Shown here: piece after piece, positions 31,901 through 43,134 of the stretch
Position numbering within the stretch: the stretch's first letter is position 1
Layout of the letters: every line of letters begins with the position of its first letter
NCBI GenBank assembly: GCA_020736575.1
Contig: JAGPYM010000009.1
Span: forward strand, 1,054,001 to 1,118,000
DNA from: Thelonectria olida
Taxonomy: Eukaryota; Ascomycota; Sordariomycetes; Hypocreales; Nectriaceae
DNA: 64,000 nt
Reading direction: 5' to 3'
The notes under the pieces: generated by a model
Seen by the model: only the letters and a program-made list of their open reading frames with translations
Told to the model about the DNA's origin: nothing
Databases searched by the model: none
Program-made: the position numbers and the translations under genes

Positions 31901-33064
31901 ATCATGTTGGCAGTTGGAAGGCATGGTACTGAAATCTTCTTGTACGAGAGAAGGAGCTTGGTTCGCTTTTTCCTTTTGGCCCAGCTAGGACTGTACGAAG
32001 CACGAGTCTCTTCCGTCCCGCCCGTCAAACCCACTCTCGCTTTGTCTTCGTCTTCGAAGTACGATTCGCACAGCCCACAAAGCTACCCGGGTTGCTGCTG
32101 TTGCTGGCGGCAGGTGCTGGTGCTAGCTTCACACCCCGGCCGTTGCTGGGCTTGCTGCTGCCTCTGCGAGCTTCTTGCTACTGCCGCACCCCCTTCCCGG
32201 GGCCCTTCCCTGCTCTCCACCTGCAGCGCAACTGCCAAGGCCCAATGTACCCAAGTATTCATACTCCAGACATCCATCCTTTCTTCCATTCCCTCCGTTT
32301 CTCAGCTGCTGCTGCTGCTTTCATCCTTCCAGCCACACGCTCTTGCAACTGCAACATTCACTTATCCCTGGCCCATCTCCTACCACCGCCATTCTTCAAC
32401 CTTTTCACTACTGCACACTCTCGGCAAGGAGGGACCAACAACACCATCCCAACCTCGTCTCGTCCGTGATTCCATCCATCGGCCGAATCCTTTCCTCTCT
32501 TTAACTTCATCTCGCCCGTCACTTTCGCTGCCGGCTTCGGGAGTCTGGTTCCTTCACTCCCGTCCACGAAGGCTACTTTTTTCTTTCTTGGATTCTTTGT
32601 TTTTAGTTGCCCATCCCTCGTTCATCGTGTTGGATTGGTCTGAATCGGATTGGATTAATTTGTTGGACCGGATTGGCTTGTTCAGCTGCCTCGATTGCTC
32701 GATTCACTTCATCATCAAACCGTCGCCGACCTCCCCGACTGTCGCTAACCGACTCACCAACTGCACCTGCAACGCACGCATCTCGCACACATCGACGACT
32801 CTTTGCTCAGCTGCTTGACTGTATCACCGCACCCGATTTACCGAGTCATCTTTGGTATCCCAAAAGTCACACTCGCCGCTTCGCCCGAGACCTGCCCCGG
32901 CAGTTGCGGAATCGTAGTACCATCCCCGATCACCGACTTGATATGGATTTGTTGGTCATCTGAGACGCTCCCATCGGCCGTGTTATGTCGTGAATCACTA
33001 CGATTCAACCACTCTGTCGCCTCAGACTTCTCCTGCCATTGTGCCTTGGACTCTATCAGTAAAG

Positions 33065-33179
33065 GTAAGTGACGACGCTAAACCTGAGGGCGTATGGACA
33101 ATGCTTCACTGCATTCGCACCCAATTCGCCTCATACCACAGCAACTAACTCTTCTCCCTCCTGCAATAGCTTTCGAACA
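33065..33179 (+). other. Probable 5'-UTR intron of the WSC sensor gene
   Basis: A strong donor GTAAGT at 33065 and a pyrimidine-rich acceptor ending AATAG at 33179 with a CTAAC branch-like sequence lie just upstream of the ATG at 33195. Removing it leaves a short leader between the acceptor and the start codon. Inferred from signals only. Confidence 0.5.
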
Positions 33180-33194
33180 ACACTCGCAACCATC

Positions 33195-34611
33195 ATGTTT
33201 ACCCCTTGGGAAGCCGCCCCGACCATGGGCTTTGTGTTTTTATTGGCAAGCTCCTGGTCGCCCTGCACTTCCGCTCTCGACCTTAACATGTGCGCTTCTA
33301 TCAATACCGGTTCAACATCAAGAAGTGAGTCGCCCTTGCGTCGTTGAACGAGGTTCTTGCTAAACAATCTCTTCTGCTAGACACAAGTATCTACCAGTCC
33401 AATGGTCTATGTCACGACTTTTGTATCGACGATTACGCATACGCCATCACCCAAAACAACGCCTGCTGGTGTTCAAACTACGCCCCATCCAAATCAACTC
33501 GCGAGGATGTTTCTGATTGCGATACGACGTGCCCTGGCTACCCATCTGAATACTGCGGCGGCGATAGCCTTTACGGTTACCTCTCTCTCGGCAATGTCGA
33601 GCCATCAGGCACCCAGGGAGCATCGAGCTCCTCAACTACCTCCAAAGTAAGTTTTACCCCTGTGTGCGAATATCGTTATGAGATGTGATCCGATTCCGCA
33701 TCGTGACGGCGCAAGTGTCCGCCATTACCCATCCGCCCAAATGCCACCAATTCCATTTGCCATCAGTATATTGTTATTACACGCTTCATTGCCAACTTCA
33801 ACTGCCCTCAACCCAATTGGTAAGGTATTGAGGCTTAACTGGCGGGTTCCAGGCAACGACGACCTCGGTAGTGATATCCAGGGTGACTGAGACGGTACAG
33901 AACACAGTAACGGTGGTCTCATCCGAGGCTAAAACAACAACAACTTCGGAAAGTTCAACTTCTGTACGCCACTCTCCTTGTTGACGCCCGATATATGACA
34001 CCGGAACCGGATCATGTGAGAAGACCAAACGGAGAGCATGAAACTGACCAGCTATTTAGTCCGAATCCGAAGAAAGTTCCACCGCCTCGACTACGACGGA
34101 ACAGTCGTCCCGAATCCAGACTGTCACGGCCGACGGGACCGTCAAGACCGTTTTTATCGCTCCCACGGACCCCGCAGAGACATCAGCGGGCGATTCCTCT
34201 GGAGTGAATGTGAAGAAGAAGGGCCTTTCAACAGGTGCGGTCGTCGGCATTGTTGTTGGTGTTATTGCCGCCGTAATAGGTGCCGCCGCCATTGCCCTCT
34301 TCTTCTGGTTCCGACGCCGGAAGCAACAAAAGGAAGACGGCTTTCAGGACGATCCCAGTATCAGAGATAGTTCCTCTGGTCCTCGGCCGAACGTGAGCAT
34401 GGCTGGCGCCTCCCCTATATCACCTATTGCGGCTAGCAAGCGCAATAGCACATTGCAGGTTGACCCGCGCATGGACCCGTTCAAGCAAGGGCTGTACGTC
34501 AGGAGCGGGAGCCACGAGAGTATCAACACTCTCCGCGACGAGCATGACTATTCGAGGAGGATTCAGGCACCCAAGGTGCTACGAGCGACGAATCCGGATC
34601 CGGATCCTTGA
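33195..34611 (+). CDS. WSC-domain cell-surface stress sensor
   Basis: The model is join(33195..33324,33381..33646,33853..33963,34060..34611), 352 aa, with three GT-AG introns. It encodes a signal peptide (about 1-27), a WSC domain at about 32-117 whose cysteines are visible ('GLCHDFCIDD', 'ACWCSNY', 'DCDTTCPG', 'EYCGGD'), then a Ser/Thr-rich stretch ('TTTSVVISRVTETVQNTV') likely to be O-mannosylated. One transmembrane helix follows at about 226-252 ('AVVGIVVGVIAAVIGAAAIA') and a ~100-residue cytoplasmic tail. This is the layout of yeast Wsc1-3 wall sensors, which signal through Rho1 and the cell-wall-integrity MAPK pathway. Splicing makes 'STSRNTSIYQSNGLCHDF' across the first junction, supporting the model. 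A smaller WSC-containing glycoprotein role is the alternative. Confidence 0.9.
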
Positions 34612-36720
34612 GAGGAGATACCTCAAGGCGTGCACGAGGAATAATTCCACGAGGAAGGGCATGATATTGCCAAACCTCATGACGTAAACGACATTCGCTT
34701 CTCAAGCTCACCTTTCCTATAACCTTTGGGGTTTTATTGCATTTCGAGATACCAGGAAGGCGTTGGCATTTTTTTCACGGAACATTACATGGTGGAATAA
34801 AGGCACGGCCTCCCAACAATTGGTGGATGAGGTCTCACGGCACGTACATACACAAGCAGTGGAGCAGATGCAGCTTCGATATCACTATCGGCATGATTAT
34901 GAAGGACAGTTGCCGACTGTCCATCCTTGACTGGAAGCCATGTTTTATAGCGCTTCGGCACAGCGGTCTAGCCTGGACAGATTAGTGGAGGACTTATTGG
35001 ATACGACCGGTACGCTTGCATGAGCGATTCGGACGCCTCAAGGTCTGGATATAATGGGCCGTTGTTAACATGGGGGTTTATTTTGTAAATAGAGACAGGC
35101 ACACAACTGGCGACAAAAGCATAGTATTTCATTCCATTTGTGTTCGTACCCTGGTTCGAAGTCAAAGTTCACCGGTTGGAATCCCCTAAGCCTAAGAAGC
35201 TAGCGATATGATGGCCTATTGGCGTCTGAGTTGGTATAAGCTGTAGTGCGATGGTATTCTCCTTTTGTCAACCCCACCTCCTGACAGTAGTATTCTTCGT
35301 CTCGCCATTTCCTGGTAGAGCCAGGCGTTGTTGCTGGCACTTGTTTATACTATGTTCAATATCTTTGTGTCGATGCAATGTCCTTATACCCAAGTCCCGG
35401 GGAAGTATTTCTCCTAGTAGCTCATACTCAATCCGTTTGGGTAATCCAATCTCAGTAAATAACTGCACCATCCATTTGGAAATACACAGTCGCTCTATAT
35501 TAGCATGGTATGAGTTTTCCACCAAATGAAAGAAGATGGCGCCGCGTTGGCCCAAACGGTTCAAACGATCGAAGGTGAGATTCGATATAATTGTAGATGT
35601 CCGCACCATAATGGGACGATCTCGCATGATGAATCCAGAGTCTGTGTGAGGAGCTGTTTGATCTTGAACGACGGCTCTCAGGGCCTTCCATTGACCTCGA
35701 TTCAATGCCCAATCCGAGCCGGTTGGCTCCAACCGTCAAAGCACGATGAGGGTCCGTTTGTGAGCTGCGAGAACCTTCAAACACAGTCTTCGCTAACCAC
35801 ACCGCCACGCAGTTGGACCGACATTCTTTTTGGGCGAGTTTGATGGGTTTGAGGATTTTGGAAGATGCTGGAAGCCGCCAACAGGAAACGGCGATTGGGC
35901 CAACATGGTAGCCGGCGAAGAGGCTGCCATTTGGCGAAGGCGGCACATCAATGGCCCATCCGTGAGCGGCAGTGGGCGATGGCCTCCAAAATACCCCGAG
36001 CCGAGAATGGTCCTTTGCTTTCGAAAATACAATCTTCTTTCTCCAACCCACGAACCCCTCTGAGAGAAACGGCCAGATGAGAAAACCCGATCGCATCGTT
36101 CTGCGATGCGTTCAGCCGCTTCGAGTTCCTGGAATGGCAGAAGTTGCGCTAAGAGTCGGCTTGCTGTATCTTCAACTATGGCGTTCGCGGGTGCGAGCCA
36201 TGCGAAGCGATTGCATCCGTCGTCAAGGAGGCGTCACAAGAGGACTGTAGAACTTGGTTAATGTGGGTTGGAGGCAGTAAGAAGCGACCCATGGACGCAC
36301 CTTGCACGAACAGATAGCCCAGAAACTCGAAGGAACCCGACACTGTGACCTGAGCCTTCGTGGGTTGCAAGTCTTGCCATGGTCATATATATAGATATGG
36401 GACACCCAGGCTGGATAACGTGGTGACCACAGCCCCCCCCCTATTTATGATGGTTGTTGAGGGGGAGGACCGCGTGAAGCGGAAACGGACATGTGCATCT
36501 TCTCGCTTACTATCCGTGGAAACGAGAATAAAAAGGATAAAAGAGGCGTCGAGTATTCTTTCCGAGCCGTCGTCGATGTTTGTCAACGGCCTCATCTCCC
36601 GCTTCCCGCAAAGCATATGGAATGGTATCACATTGCCGCCCACCCCCCTATTGTACAACCAACTCCCAAACACGCCTTTTCCCTTTCCCTTTCCCTTGCC
36701 TTTTTCTCCTTCGTACACGT
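34612..36720. other. Spacer between WSC gene and HET gene, with a possible gene relic
   Basis: These 2.1 kb separate two convergent genes. On the minus strand, two overlapping frames (about 36096-35500 and 35732-35268) have fairly protein-like composition, e.g. 'STIISNLTFDRLNRLGQRG' and 'IFFHLVENSYHANIERLCIS'. They lie in different frames and neither begins or ends like a complete gene. This could be a decayed gene or an unrecognised spliced gene. I cannot name a family. A C run lies at about 36432. Confidence 0.35.
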
Positions 36721-38919
36721 TCACGTTATCTGAAACACATCAGGCTCCGCGCCCCCCAGCGCAGAAACCATCTCCCCATCCATGATGCCGTGCACATAAC
36801 ACTCCCCCAGCAGCTCCCACGTCCCGTCCGCCCTCTCCCGCCCGACAAACGGCACGCTCGCGCCCATCAAGATGGCAACTTCGTCCTTCCGCTGCGTCAT
36901 CGCAGGCCCCAGCCCGAGAAACCCGCCGCTCGTGATGAACAGCCGCCGGTGCCGCGAAAAGTCCTTGATGTTGTGCATCAGCTCCGCGCGCACCTCCAGC
37001 GGCATCGACGCCGAAAACAGGTTCCGAACGTCGCCCCCGCTGCCGCTGCGCCCGTGGCCGCACGAGTACGCGTGGCCCTTGCTGGGAAACGCCCACCGCA
37101 CCAGACGCCGCCAGTCCAACGTCGGTCGCCGCTCCCACCGCCGGAAGCCGGGCAGCAGGTCGGCCACGAGGGTGCGCAGGTAGGCCTGCTCGATGGGCTC
37201 GCGCGTGAGGGGGTAGTACCCCCAGAGGCCGTACTTGCGCGTGATCTCCTGCATCTGGCACTCGTCGAACCAAAAGTCGTGCACGTCTTTGTGCTTGAGC
37301 TCTTCCCACGGGTCGAAGGCTTGCGCGACCACGTCGACGAGGTACCCCTCCATCTTGAGCCTGTGCAACTCGCCACCGCCATCGTTGGCAGCGGCAGCAG
37401 CAGCAGCAGAGGCATCGTGCTGCCCACGCCTCGGCGTCTTCCACCGCGCCCGGCCCGACGCGTTGTAGAACCACTTCCTCGCCGCCAGCGGCACGTTGTC
37501 CCACGGCACTCGCCAGTCGGGCACCCACGACGGCAGGTCGGTCGACGAATCAGGCAGCCGCTGCACCGACGACAAGATATCCACGTAGCCCGAGCGGACG
37601 ATGGCCTTTGTCGCACGGCTGTACACATCCGCGACGCTCGCCGAGTAGTCGATGGGGAACGTCTCGGCGCTCACGTTGTTCGTGAAGCCCAGCAGCGAAA
37701 ACACGCGGTCCTTTGCATCCGTCGCGCTGCAGTTGCGCGTCGTCACCAGCGCGTGCTCCAGCCTCAAGCTCTCGTCGCCGACCGTGTGCGCGTGGAAGGC
37801 GCGGCGCCACGGGTTCAGCCCGTCGAAGATCATGGTCTGGCCCATGGTGCCCGTGACGCGGCCGTCGGACGAGAACTTGGGCAGCGAGAAGGCGTACCAG
37901 TAGGCGCCCGAGAACAGCGTGTCGAGCGGCATGGAGAAGCGGCCGCACACGACGGCGACGGCGCGCGAGACGACGATTTCCTGGATGATCCACACGCGCG
38001 TGAAGTAGCGGTTCTGCATCAGCTTGAGCGCGGCCGTCGCTTCTTCGGGCGTGTAGCGCGACGACGAGATGGCGGCGGGCGGACGCAGCGTGTTGTCGTC
38101 CCACTCCCTTGCTCTCCTTGCAAAGGCCCTGAAGGCGAGGCCGGTGTCTGCGTCGGCGGGGCCGAGCCACATGATTGTGCGGTGGGCGTGCGAGTAGATG
38201 TCGCGCATCATCTTGATCTGGCGGGACATCTCGTCCGTGTCGTCCTGGTTGATGCAGAGCGCGTCGACCCAGAGCAGCCGCGGCTTGTCGGGGAGCTGGA
38301 GCTGCTGGAGGGCGAGGGCGAGGTTGCCCGTGGCCATGAGCGGCTTGGGCGTCATCATGAGGGTGGTCCGCTGGTAGTCGTCCCAGGTGTAGGAGAGGGC
38401 TTCGTAGGGGGGAGCGCTTGCAAAGTCGAAGACGTCGATTCTGAAGCGGACTGTTCTTTGTCTTGACCCAGACCAGCGAGGCTGTTTCTCTTGCCCTTCC
38501 TCTTGCTCCTGAGTGTACCACGGATACTCGACATTGGCCTCCTTGTTCCTCCTCGTCTGGAGCATCTGATACTTGGGCGCCAGCGTCACCAGGCGAAACT
38601 GGCCTGGGCCGATTGGACCGCCCGCATATTCGGCTCGGCTGGGAACTTGCCCTGCCTGCTTGTCTGCCAATTCCTCAATCTCCTCCTTTGTGACTGGGCC
38701 GGTTCTGCTGGCAACGCTCCTCGTCGTCGTCCGAGAACACTTGTTGTTGAGGGTGTAAGTCGCCAACGACGACCGACGACAACTGCTGCTGCAGCGGAGA
38801 GAGCTACAAGCACGTGTTTGTGCGAATACGAATACCTGTCCAACACGCCGTGATGTTGACGGCCGACATATTCGAGCGGTGCGTTGATACAAGGCCTCCA
38901 ACGACACCCCGTGATGCAT
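36721..38919 (-). CDS. Heterokaryon incompatibility (HET) domain protein
   Basis: From the ATG at 38919 the frame gives 732 aa. The HET domain spans about residues 172-330: 'YEALSYTWDD', then 'LLWVDALCINQDDTDEMSRQ' and 'RTIMWLGPAD', later 'TRVWIIQEIV'. These are the three classic HET blocks. The C-terminal half contains 'KDRVFSLLGF' and 'SGGFLGLGP', usual in the large HET family. HET proteins trigger cell death after fusion of unlike hyphae. The N terminus is uncertain: the first ~70 residues are Ser-, Arg- and Cys-rich and read like non-coding sequence, so the true start may be a small upstream exon or a later Met. The frame is also open to 39141 with another ATG. A seven-Ala run ('DASAAAAAAANDGGG') is coded by a GCn repeat. 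Confidence 0.88.
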   Translation of the reverse strand: MHHGVSLEALYQRTARICRPSTSRRVGQVFVFAQTRACSSLRCSSSCRRSSLATYTLNNKCSRTTTRSVASRTGPVTKEEIEELADKQAGQVPSRAEYAGGPIGPGQFRLVTLAPKYQMLQTRRNKEANVEYPWYTQEQEEGQEKQPRWSGSRQRTVRFRIDVFDFASAPPYEALSYTWDDYQRTTLMMTPKPLMATGNLALALQQLQLPDKPRLLWVDALCINQDDTDEMSRQIKMMRDIYSHAHRTIMWLGPADADTGLAFRAFARRAREWDDNTLRPPAAISSSRYTPEEATAALKLMQNRYFTRVWIIQEIVVSRAVAVVCGRFSMPLDTLFSGAYWYAFSLPKFSSDGRVTGTMGQTMIFDGLNPWRRAFHAHTVGDESLRLEHALVTTRNCSATDAKDRVFSLLGFTNNVSAETFPIDYSASVADVYSRATKAIVRSGYVDILSSVQRLPDSSTDLPSWVPDWRVPWDNVPLAARKWFYNASGRARWKTPRRGQHDASAAAAAAANDGGGELHRLKMEGYLVDVVAQAFDPWEELKHKDVHDFWFDECQMQEITRKYGLWGYYPLTREPIEQAYLRTLVADLLPGFRRWERRPTLDWRRLVRWAFPSKGHAYSCGHGRSGSGGDVRNLFSASMPLEVRAELMHNIKDFSRHRRLFITSGGFLGLGPAMTQRKDEVAILMGASVPFVGRERADGTWELLGECYVHGIMDGEMVSALGGAEPDVFQIT

Positions 38920-39519
38920 GGCAGTCCAGTCAACCCAACAAGAGCAAAAAGTGCGAGTGGCTTGCACTACGGAATGGGCAGGAAAAGAATTCAGCCGTCC
39001 ATCCATCAGGTCAGCAGCTGGCCCATGGGTTCGTTTACTAATGGCTTCCAACACCGCTAAATCAATTAATTGATGAATAACCCCGCACAATGGCCTGCCT
39101 GTTATGGCTGCTTTTTGCTGACCGTCGATGGATGCTGACAAACGTGGCCAGATGAAAAGGAGAGAATGTCATGATTGCTCTCATGTTGAATAGAGCAAAT
39201 CCTCGGGTGCGAGTGAGACGCCGTGTGAGAGCTTCATTGACGACGACGTCTATTCAAGCATAATACCTGACCGCAGTGATTCCAAAAATAACCGCAGTCA
39301 CACACCCCTGTCAAGAAGCATCAAGGGCTGCTCGTCCTTCTTATTCTATTCGCACTTCATAGCACGGAAAAGTCATGTCTTCATAACACTGCAACAAAGG
39401 CACTTGGCCTCATATCTCATCCCATTAACAAACCAAACAGCCGTGGTATCTCACCGCTGACAACATCATACTCCAAAACTCCCAACCATGCATTAATTGC
39501 TTGCTTTGCAGACGTTGCT
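38920..39519. other. Spacer between HET gene and Ost-alpha-like gene
   Basis: These 600 bases should hold the HET gene's promoter and the 3' UTR of the Ost-alpha-like gene, both transcribed leftward. Nothing else seen. Confidence 0.45.
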
Positions 39520-41212
39520 CTAGAAGAAATTCCCACCCGCTTGATGCCCGCCCTTTTGATCATCCAGAGGGCCAACCGGCTGCACCGCTTGCGTTTGCGC
39601 CGTGGGCTCTAGATCCGACATGTATGGCGACTCATCGTCAGCACCGTACCGTCCATATGGCGTTGGCGACTGTTGCGTATAAGGTGGAGGCCGTGGCGCT
39701 GATACCGCGAGGAATGTTGAACCAGCATCATACGGCTCAGAAGTCATCTGCCGACCACGCCCCGGAAGCTCATCTCGCCGCATCGGCTCGTACCGCCCGT
39801 CCTCACTTGTGGGATACCTGGGCGTCGGTACGCCAGTGTGGGTATTCTCGGGGAACAGAGGCTTGGAGAGGGCTTCTGAACTTCCAGACATGCGACGACG
39901 GCCGCCACCAGGACTGCTGGGCCGCGAGCTGAGCTGCATCGAATTGGCATAGCTCGCATCATCCTTGCGGCGCTTGACGCCACACATCAACCATCGCACA
40001 CCACGAGCAAAGGCCTTGACCAGATCCCACGGATTGAGGGCGTCAATGAAAGCGAGAATGCCGAGGAAGCCGCCGCTGGGAGGCTGGTGCCTGTTCTCAA
40101 GCTGAGGACCGCCACGAGTGGCATCGGGGACGGGGTAGAAACTCGGAGGAGCGTTCTCGCGGTAAGGCCGGTAATCAAAGGCCCAGAAGTGAAAGATGGC
40201 AAAACAGGCCATTTCAATACACACGAGAAGATTCGGAATACCGACTTTGATATCGGGATACGAGACCGTGGCAGTCGGCTTAATGACGTGCAAGTTGGAG
40301 GTTCCAACAGAGATCAGGACCGTCTGCCACAGAACGAGGAAGACAACGAGCTTGATGGCGAGGATTTTGGTAAAAAGCTTCTGGTCGGCAAGAGGTTCGC
40401 GCAGTTGAACATAGACCTGCACAATGCAGACCATGGCAATCGTGACGGCCACCATGTTGATGGCGCTGACCCAGATGTGGGCGAAGACGGGGCTGTTGGA
40501 GCTCTCGCAGTACTTTTCGATGGACTCGGTCGCAACGGCAATGACGGTAGCAACGATTCGAAAGAAGCAGTATTGATACACCGAGATCCAGCAGATGTTG
40601 AACCACGTCAGCCCGCTCTTCGGAGTCCTCCACGGCCCACGCTGCCCGCAACAACACTTAGCAAAGAGATTCAGAGGGAAGATCCAGGGCTTGATGGGGC
40701 TCATCTCGCGGAAGAAGACTTTTTGGTGGTGCACATCGGGGGCGACGTAGTGGCAGACGAGGGCGAAGAAGGCGGCGAGGGCAAATGCTTCGTAGCAGGT
40801 CGCAATGACTTCGATGTAGACGGCGTGGGTGTACCAAATGATCTGGCAGAGGGAAGCTATCGCGTACACGGGAACCATGAAGAGAATGCGAATAATGCTG
40901 GGGTTTGCGTTAGGGACATGCGATTGGCGACTTTGGAAGGATATGGCAGAACGTACTGTCGTTGTTCTCGGGGTTTTGTGTATCGTATAGCATGAAGCCA
41001 CATCAAGGCGACGCTCAGGACGACGGCGATGAGCGTGGTTCCGCTCCCGATGATTCTAGCGAGGTCGTGAAAAGTGAGGCGGCCGACGATGGGGTCTTGG
41101 TTCGCTGGAGGAGCTGCGGGCGGAGAGACACCTGGTTAACGGACTGGAGACGAGAGGGAGCATTGCGCAACGTACTGAAGTCCTCCAGCGTTGCGTTGCA
41201 TGTTGTAATCAT
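39520..41212 (-). CDS. Ost-alpha / TMEM184 family membrane protein (DUF300)
   Basis: The model is complement(join(39520..40897,40957..41113,41176..41212)), 523 aa. The first exon is 37 nt from the ATG at 41212 ('MITTCNATLEDF'), and introns of 62 and 59 nt are GT-AG. Splicing creates 'RYTKPREQRHIIRILFMVPV', the hallmark of the family between TM1 and TM2. About seven hydrophobic helices follow in the first ~290 residues, with the Cys-rich 'LFAKCCCGQRGPW' loop. The ~220-residue C-terminal tail is disordered and Pro/Ser/Gly-rich. Animal Ost-alpha exports bile salts with Ost-beta. Fungal relatives are uncharacterised organelle or plasma-membrane proteins, so transport is only a family-level inference. 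Confidence 0.92.
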
Positions 41213-43134
41213 GGTCGCAACGTACCGACCCGCGCAGGGGAAGCGACGAGGGCACGGCTGGACGCGATGGATGTGTCAATCAAGGAGCAGTGTTCGCATG
41301 CAGGTAGGTAGGATAGAAAGATGTCGATTCGTGGGTTCGTGGTTCGCGAAGACGGTATTCGTGTAAAGGGGGCCAAAGTCGGCTTCAATGCTGAAAGTGG
41401 GATCGCCGCCAAGGTACGGAGGAACGTTGTTTGCTATGGAGGCCGGCGAGTTGGTGTGTTGCAGGAATGAAGAAAGTGCGAGGATGGTGGAGGTTGGACT
41501 GTCACCTGCGTCGCAACTTCCCTCCTTCAATTAAACGAACGACAGCGCACGACGAAGCCCAAAGAGGCACAAGATGGAAGGAGATGGCTGAAAGTGTGTC
41601 TTTAAGGAGCAAGTGATTCGACAATACTTGTGCCAGCAGTCAGTGGCTCATTCGCGCGTGGCTGTGAAGTTTGCCGTCCATCCACTTCCCGGACCCTTCC
41701 CGTTCTACACGAGCATCATCATCACCACCACCACCACGTTACCGCCAAGCAGCCAAGGCAGATCCCCCTCTGTGCCCAAGACCGCTGAAACGCCGACCTG
41801 GAAGGAATCCCTCCAGTAGGAGTGCGCGGCCTCTTTCCTCTTTGAAGGGACTCAGCACCCCCGTCAGCGTACGCCCCACTAACTTCCGCAAGAGGCAAGA
41901 CCATGATGCAATTCCCTGCAAGGCGCGCTCCTCCCGGTGCCGCTTTGCCGAAAGCGCCACATTTTGAAACGTTTGACGTGGTACGTACCACTCCCACGCA
42001 ATGCGACACAAGCTTCCAACGTGTTGGCATGGTTTCAAGTGACCAACTGATGAATGTTCTAGGAACGTACTTGTTTGATGGGAGAGCGCATCAGTACTAA
42101 GTCTTTAAGTGCGGTAGCTCTCTCTCACAGGTAAGTTTATGAATGTGAGGGAAGCTTATTCCATCCTCTATTTTTAGACGGCGAACCACGCCCTTGACCT
42201 GCAAGTTTGGTTCAAGGCTGTGTCCAGACTCAAGCCAGAGAAGCAGGGCTCAGTACAAGCGGGATAGACATTAACAGGCGATATGCCATTTGCGGGAGAG
42301 CTAGTTGGAGATACGAAAGAGCTGTTCGAACGAAAATGCTTGTATCATTATATCTGAGAAGCCCCGTCAGCAAGGGACGTAGATACGAAGTACTCCCAAG
42401 CCTCCACCATGGTCATATCCTCTCTCCAAGTCTTACACGGGAGATGATCCCATTTACAAATACATCTACTCTTTCCTTCTCTTAATATGCATCCATATCT
42501 TCCTAGTTTTACATGGAGATCGTTTGTCGTTCTCCGGGTATCACAAGTTCTTTTAGAAAGCACCAACTCCCCTGAAACCCATTCAGACCATCAAATCCCA
42601 ATGCAGATTCCCTTGTACACCAAAGCTCGAACAAGACGGAAGAGCTTTCGTCTTTAAGTGTGCGTGTGTGTATGTGCGCGCGCGTATTTGTGTAAACATT
42701 GTTGTATTTTCTTTTGGTTGCTTGTTTTGGCTTCGCTCTTCGTTGGCTTTCCCACGATGATGACCGGCCAGCAAAAATCAAGTCGTTGCCCCTTTCCCAT
42801 GTGGCTGACAGTAATGACAATAGTTGTGAAAAAAGGAAAAATAAAAATGTGTTGTGCAAAATAATGTAGGCAAACAGTAGCGAGTGCAGTCCATTGAAGT
42901 CAAGGGTCCAGAAAATAAACGCCGAGCATCATGGGTGCGTCCGCTCAAGTATGGTCCACGTCCTGGACTGTCGTCTCAGTCCCATCTTTCCTGCTTTCGT
43001 TCTCGGGTCATCAAGTTTGAGATCCCATGAAGATACCACACGATGACCGTTCGATACCGCCTCGTTCCCCGTCGGTTTTCTTCCCCTTCTCCTCCGTTGA
43101 AAGACTCCGGCCAGAATTAACCAAGGGGATCGTA
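41213..43134. other. Spacer between Ost-alpha-like gene start and THO2 end
   Basis: These 1.9 kb hold the promoter of the Ost-alpha-like gene and the 3' UTR of THO2. There is a CAT/CAC trinucleotide run near 41713-41737 and a GT-rich stretch near 42660-42690. No supported gene. Confidence 0.5.
41713..41737 (+). repeat. Trinucleotide (CAT/CAC) microsatellite
   Basis: A short run of CAT then CAC units in non-coding DNA upstream of the Ost-alpha-like gene. Confidence 0.8.

Larger units (their letters stand above)
24905..33194. other. 8.3-kb tract without a supported gene
   Basis: No open frame here resembles a known protein. The longest (232 codons near 25.4-26.1 kb, 213 on the minus strand near 27.1-27.8 kb, 202 near 29.6-30.2 kb, 307 near 31.9-32.8 kb) have random-like composition or are CT-leader translations. 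I see no tRNA, 5S rRNA, terminal repeats or transposase motifs. A (CA)n tract lies near 28946. From about 32.0 kb the plus strand is C/T-rich and probably transcribed as the WSC gene's long leader. Base composition is not strongly A/T-biased. It may hold long upstream regulatory DNA, non-coding RNA or a small spliced gene that I missed. Confidence 0.5.

Noticed and set aside
31895..32818. 307-codon frame before the WSC gene
   Set aside because: Translation of a C/T-rich leader (Ser/Pro/Leu/Phe runs); more likely 5' UTR.
36580..38466. 628-codon open frame on the plus strand
   Set aside because: It lies antisense to the HET gene, and its His/Arg/Val/Pro-rich composition is the usual shadow of GC-rich coding sequence. 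No conserved motif.
40087..40995. 302-codon plus-strand frame opposite the Ost-alpha-like gene
   Set aside because: Asp/Gly/Val-rich antisense shadow; the minus strand carries the recognisable membrane protein.
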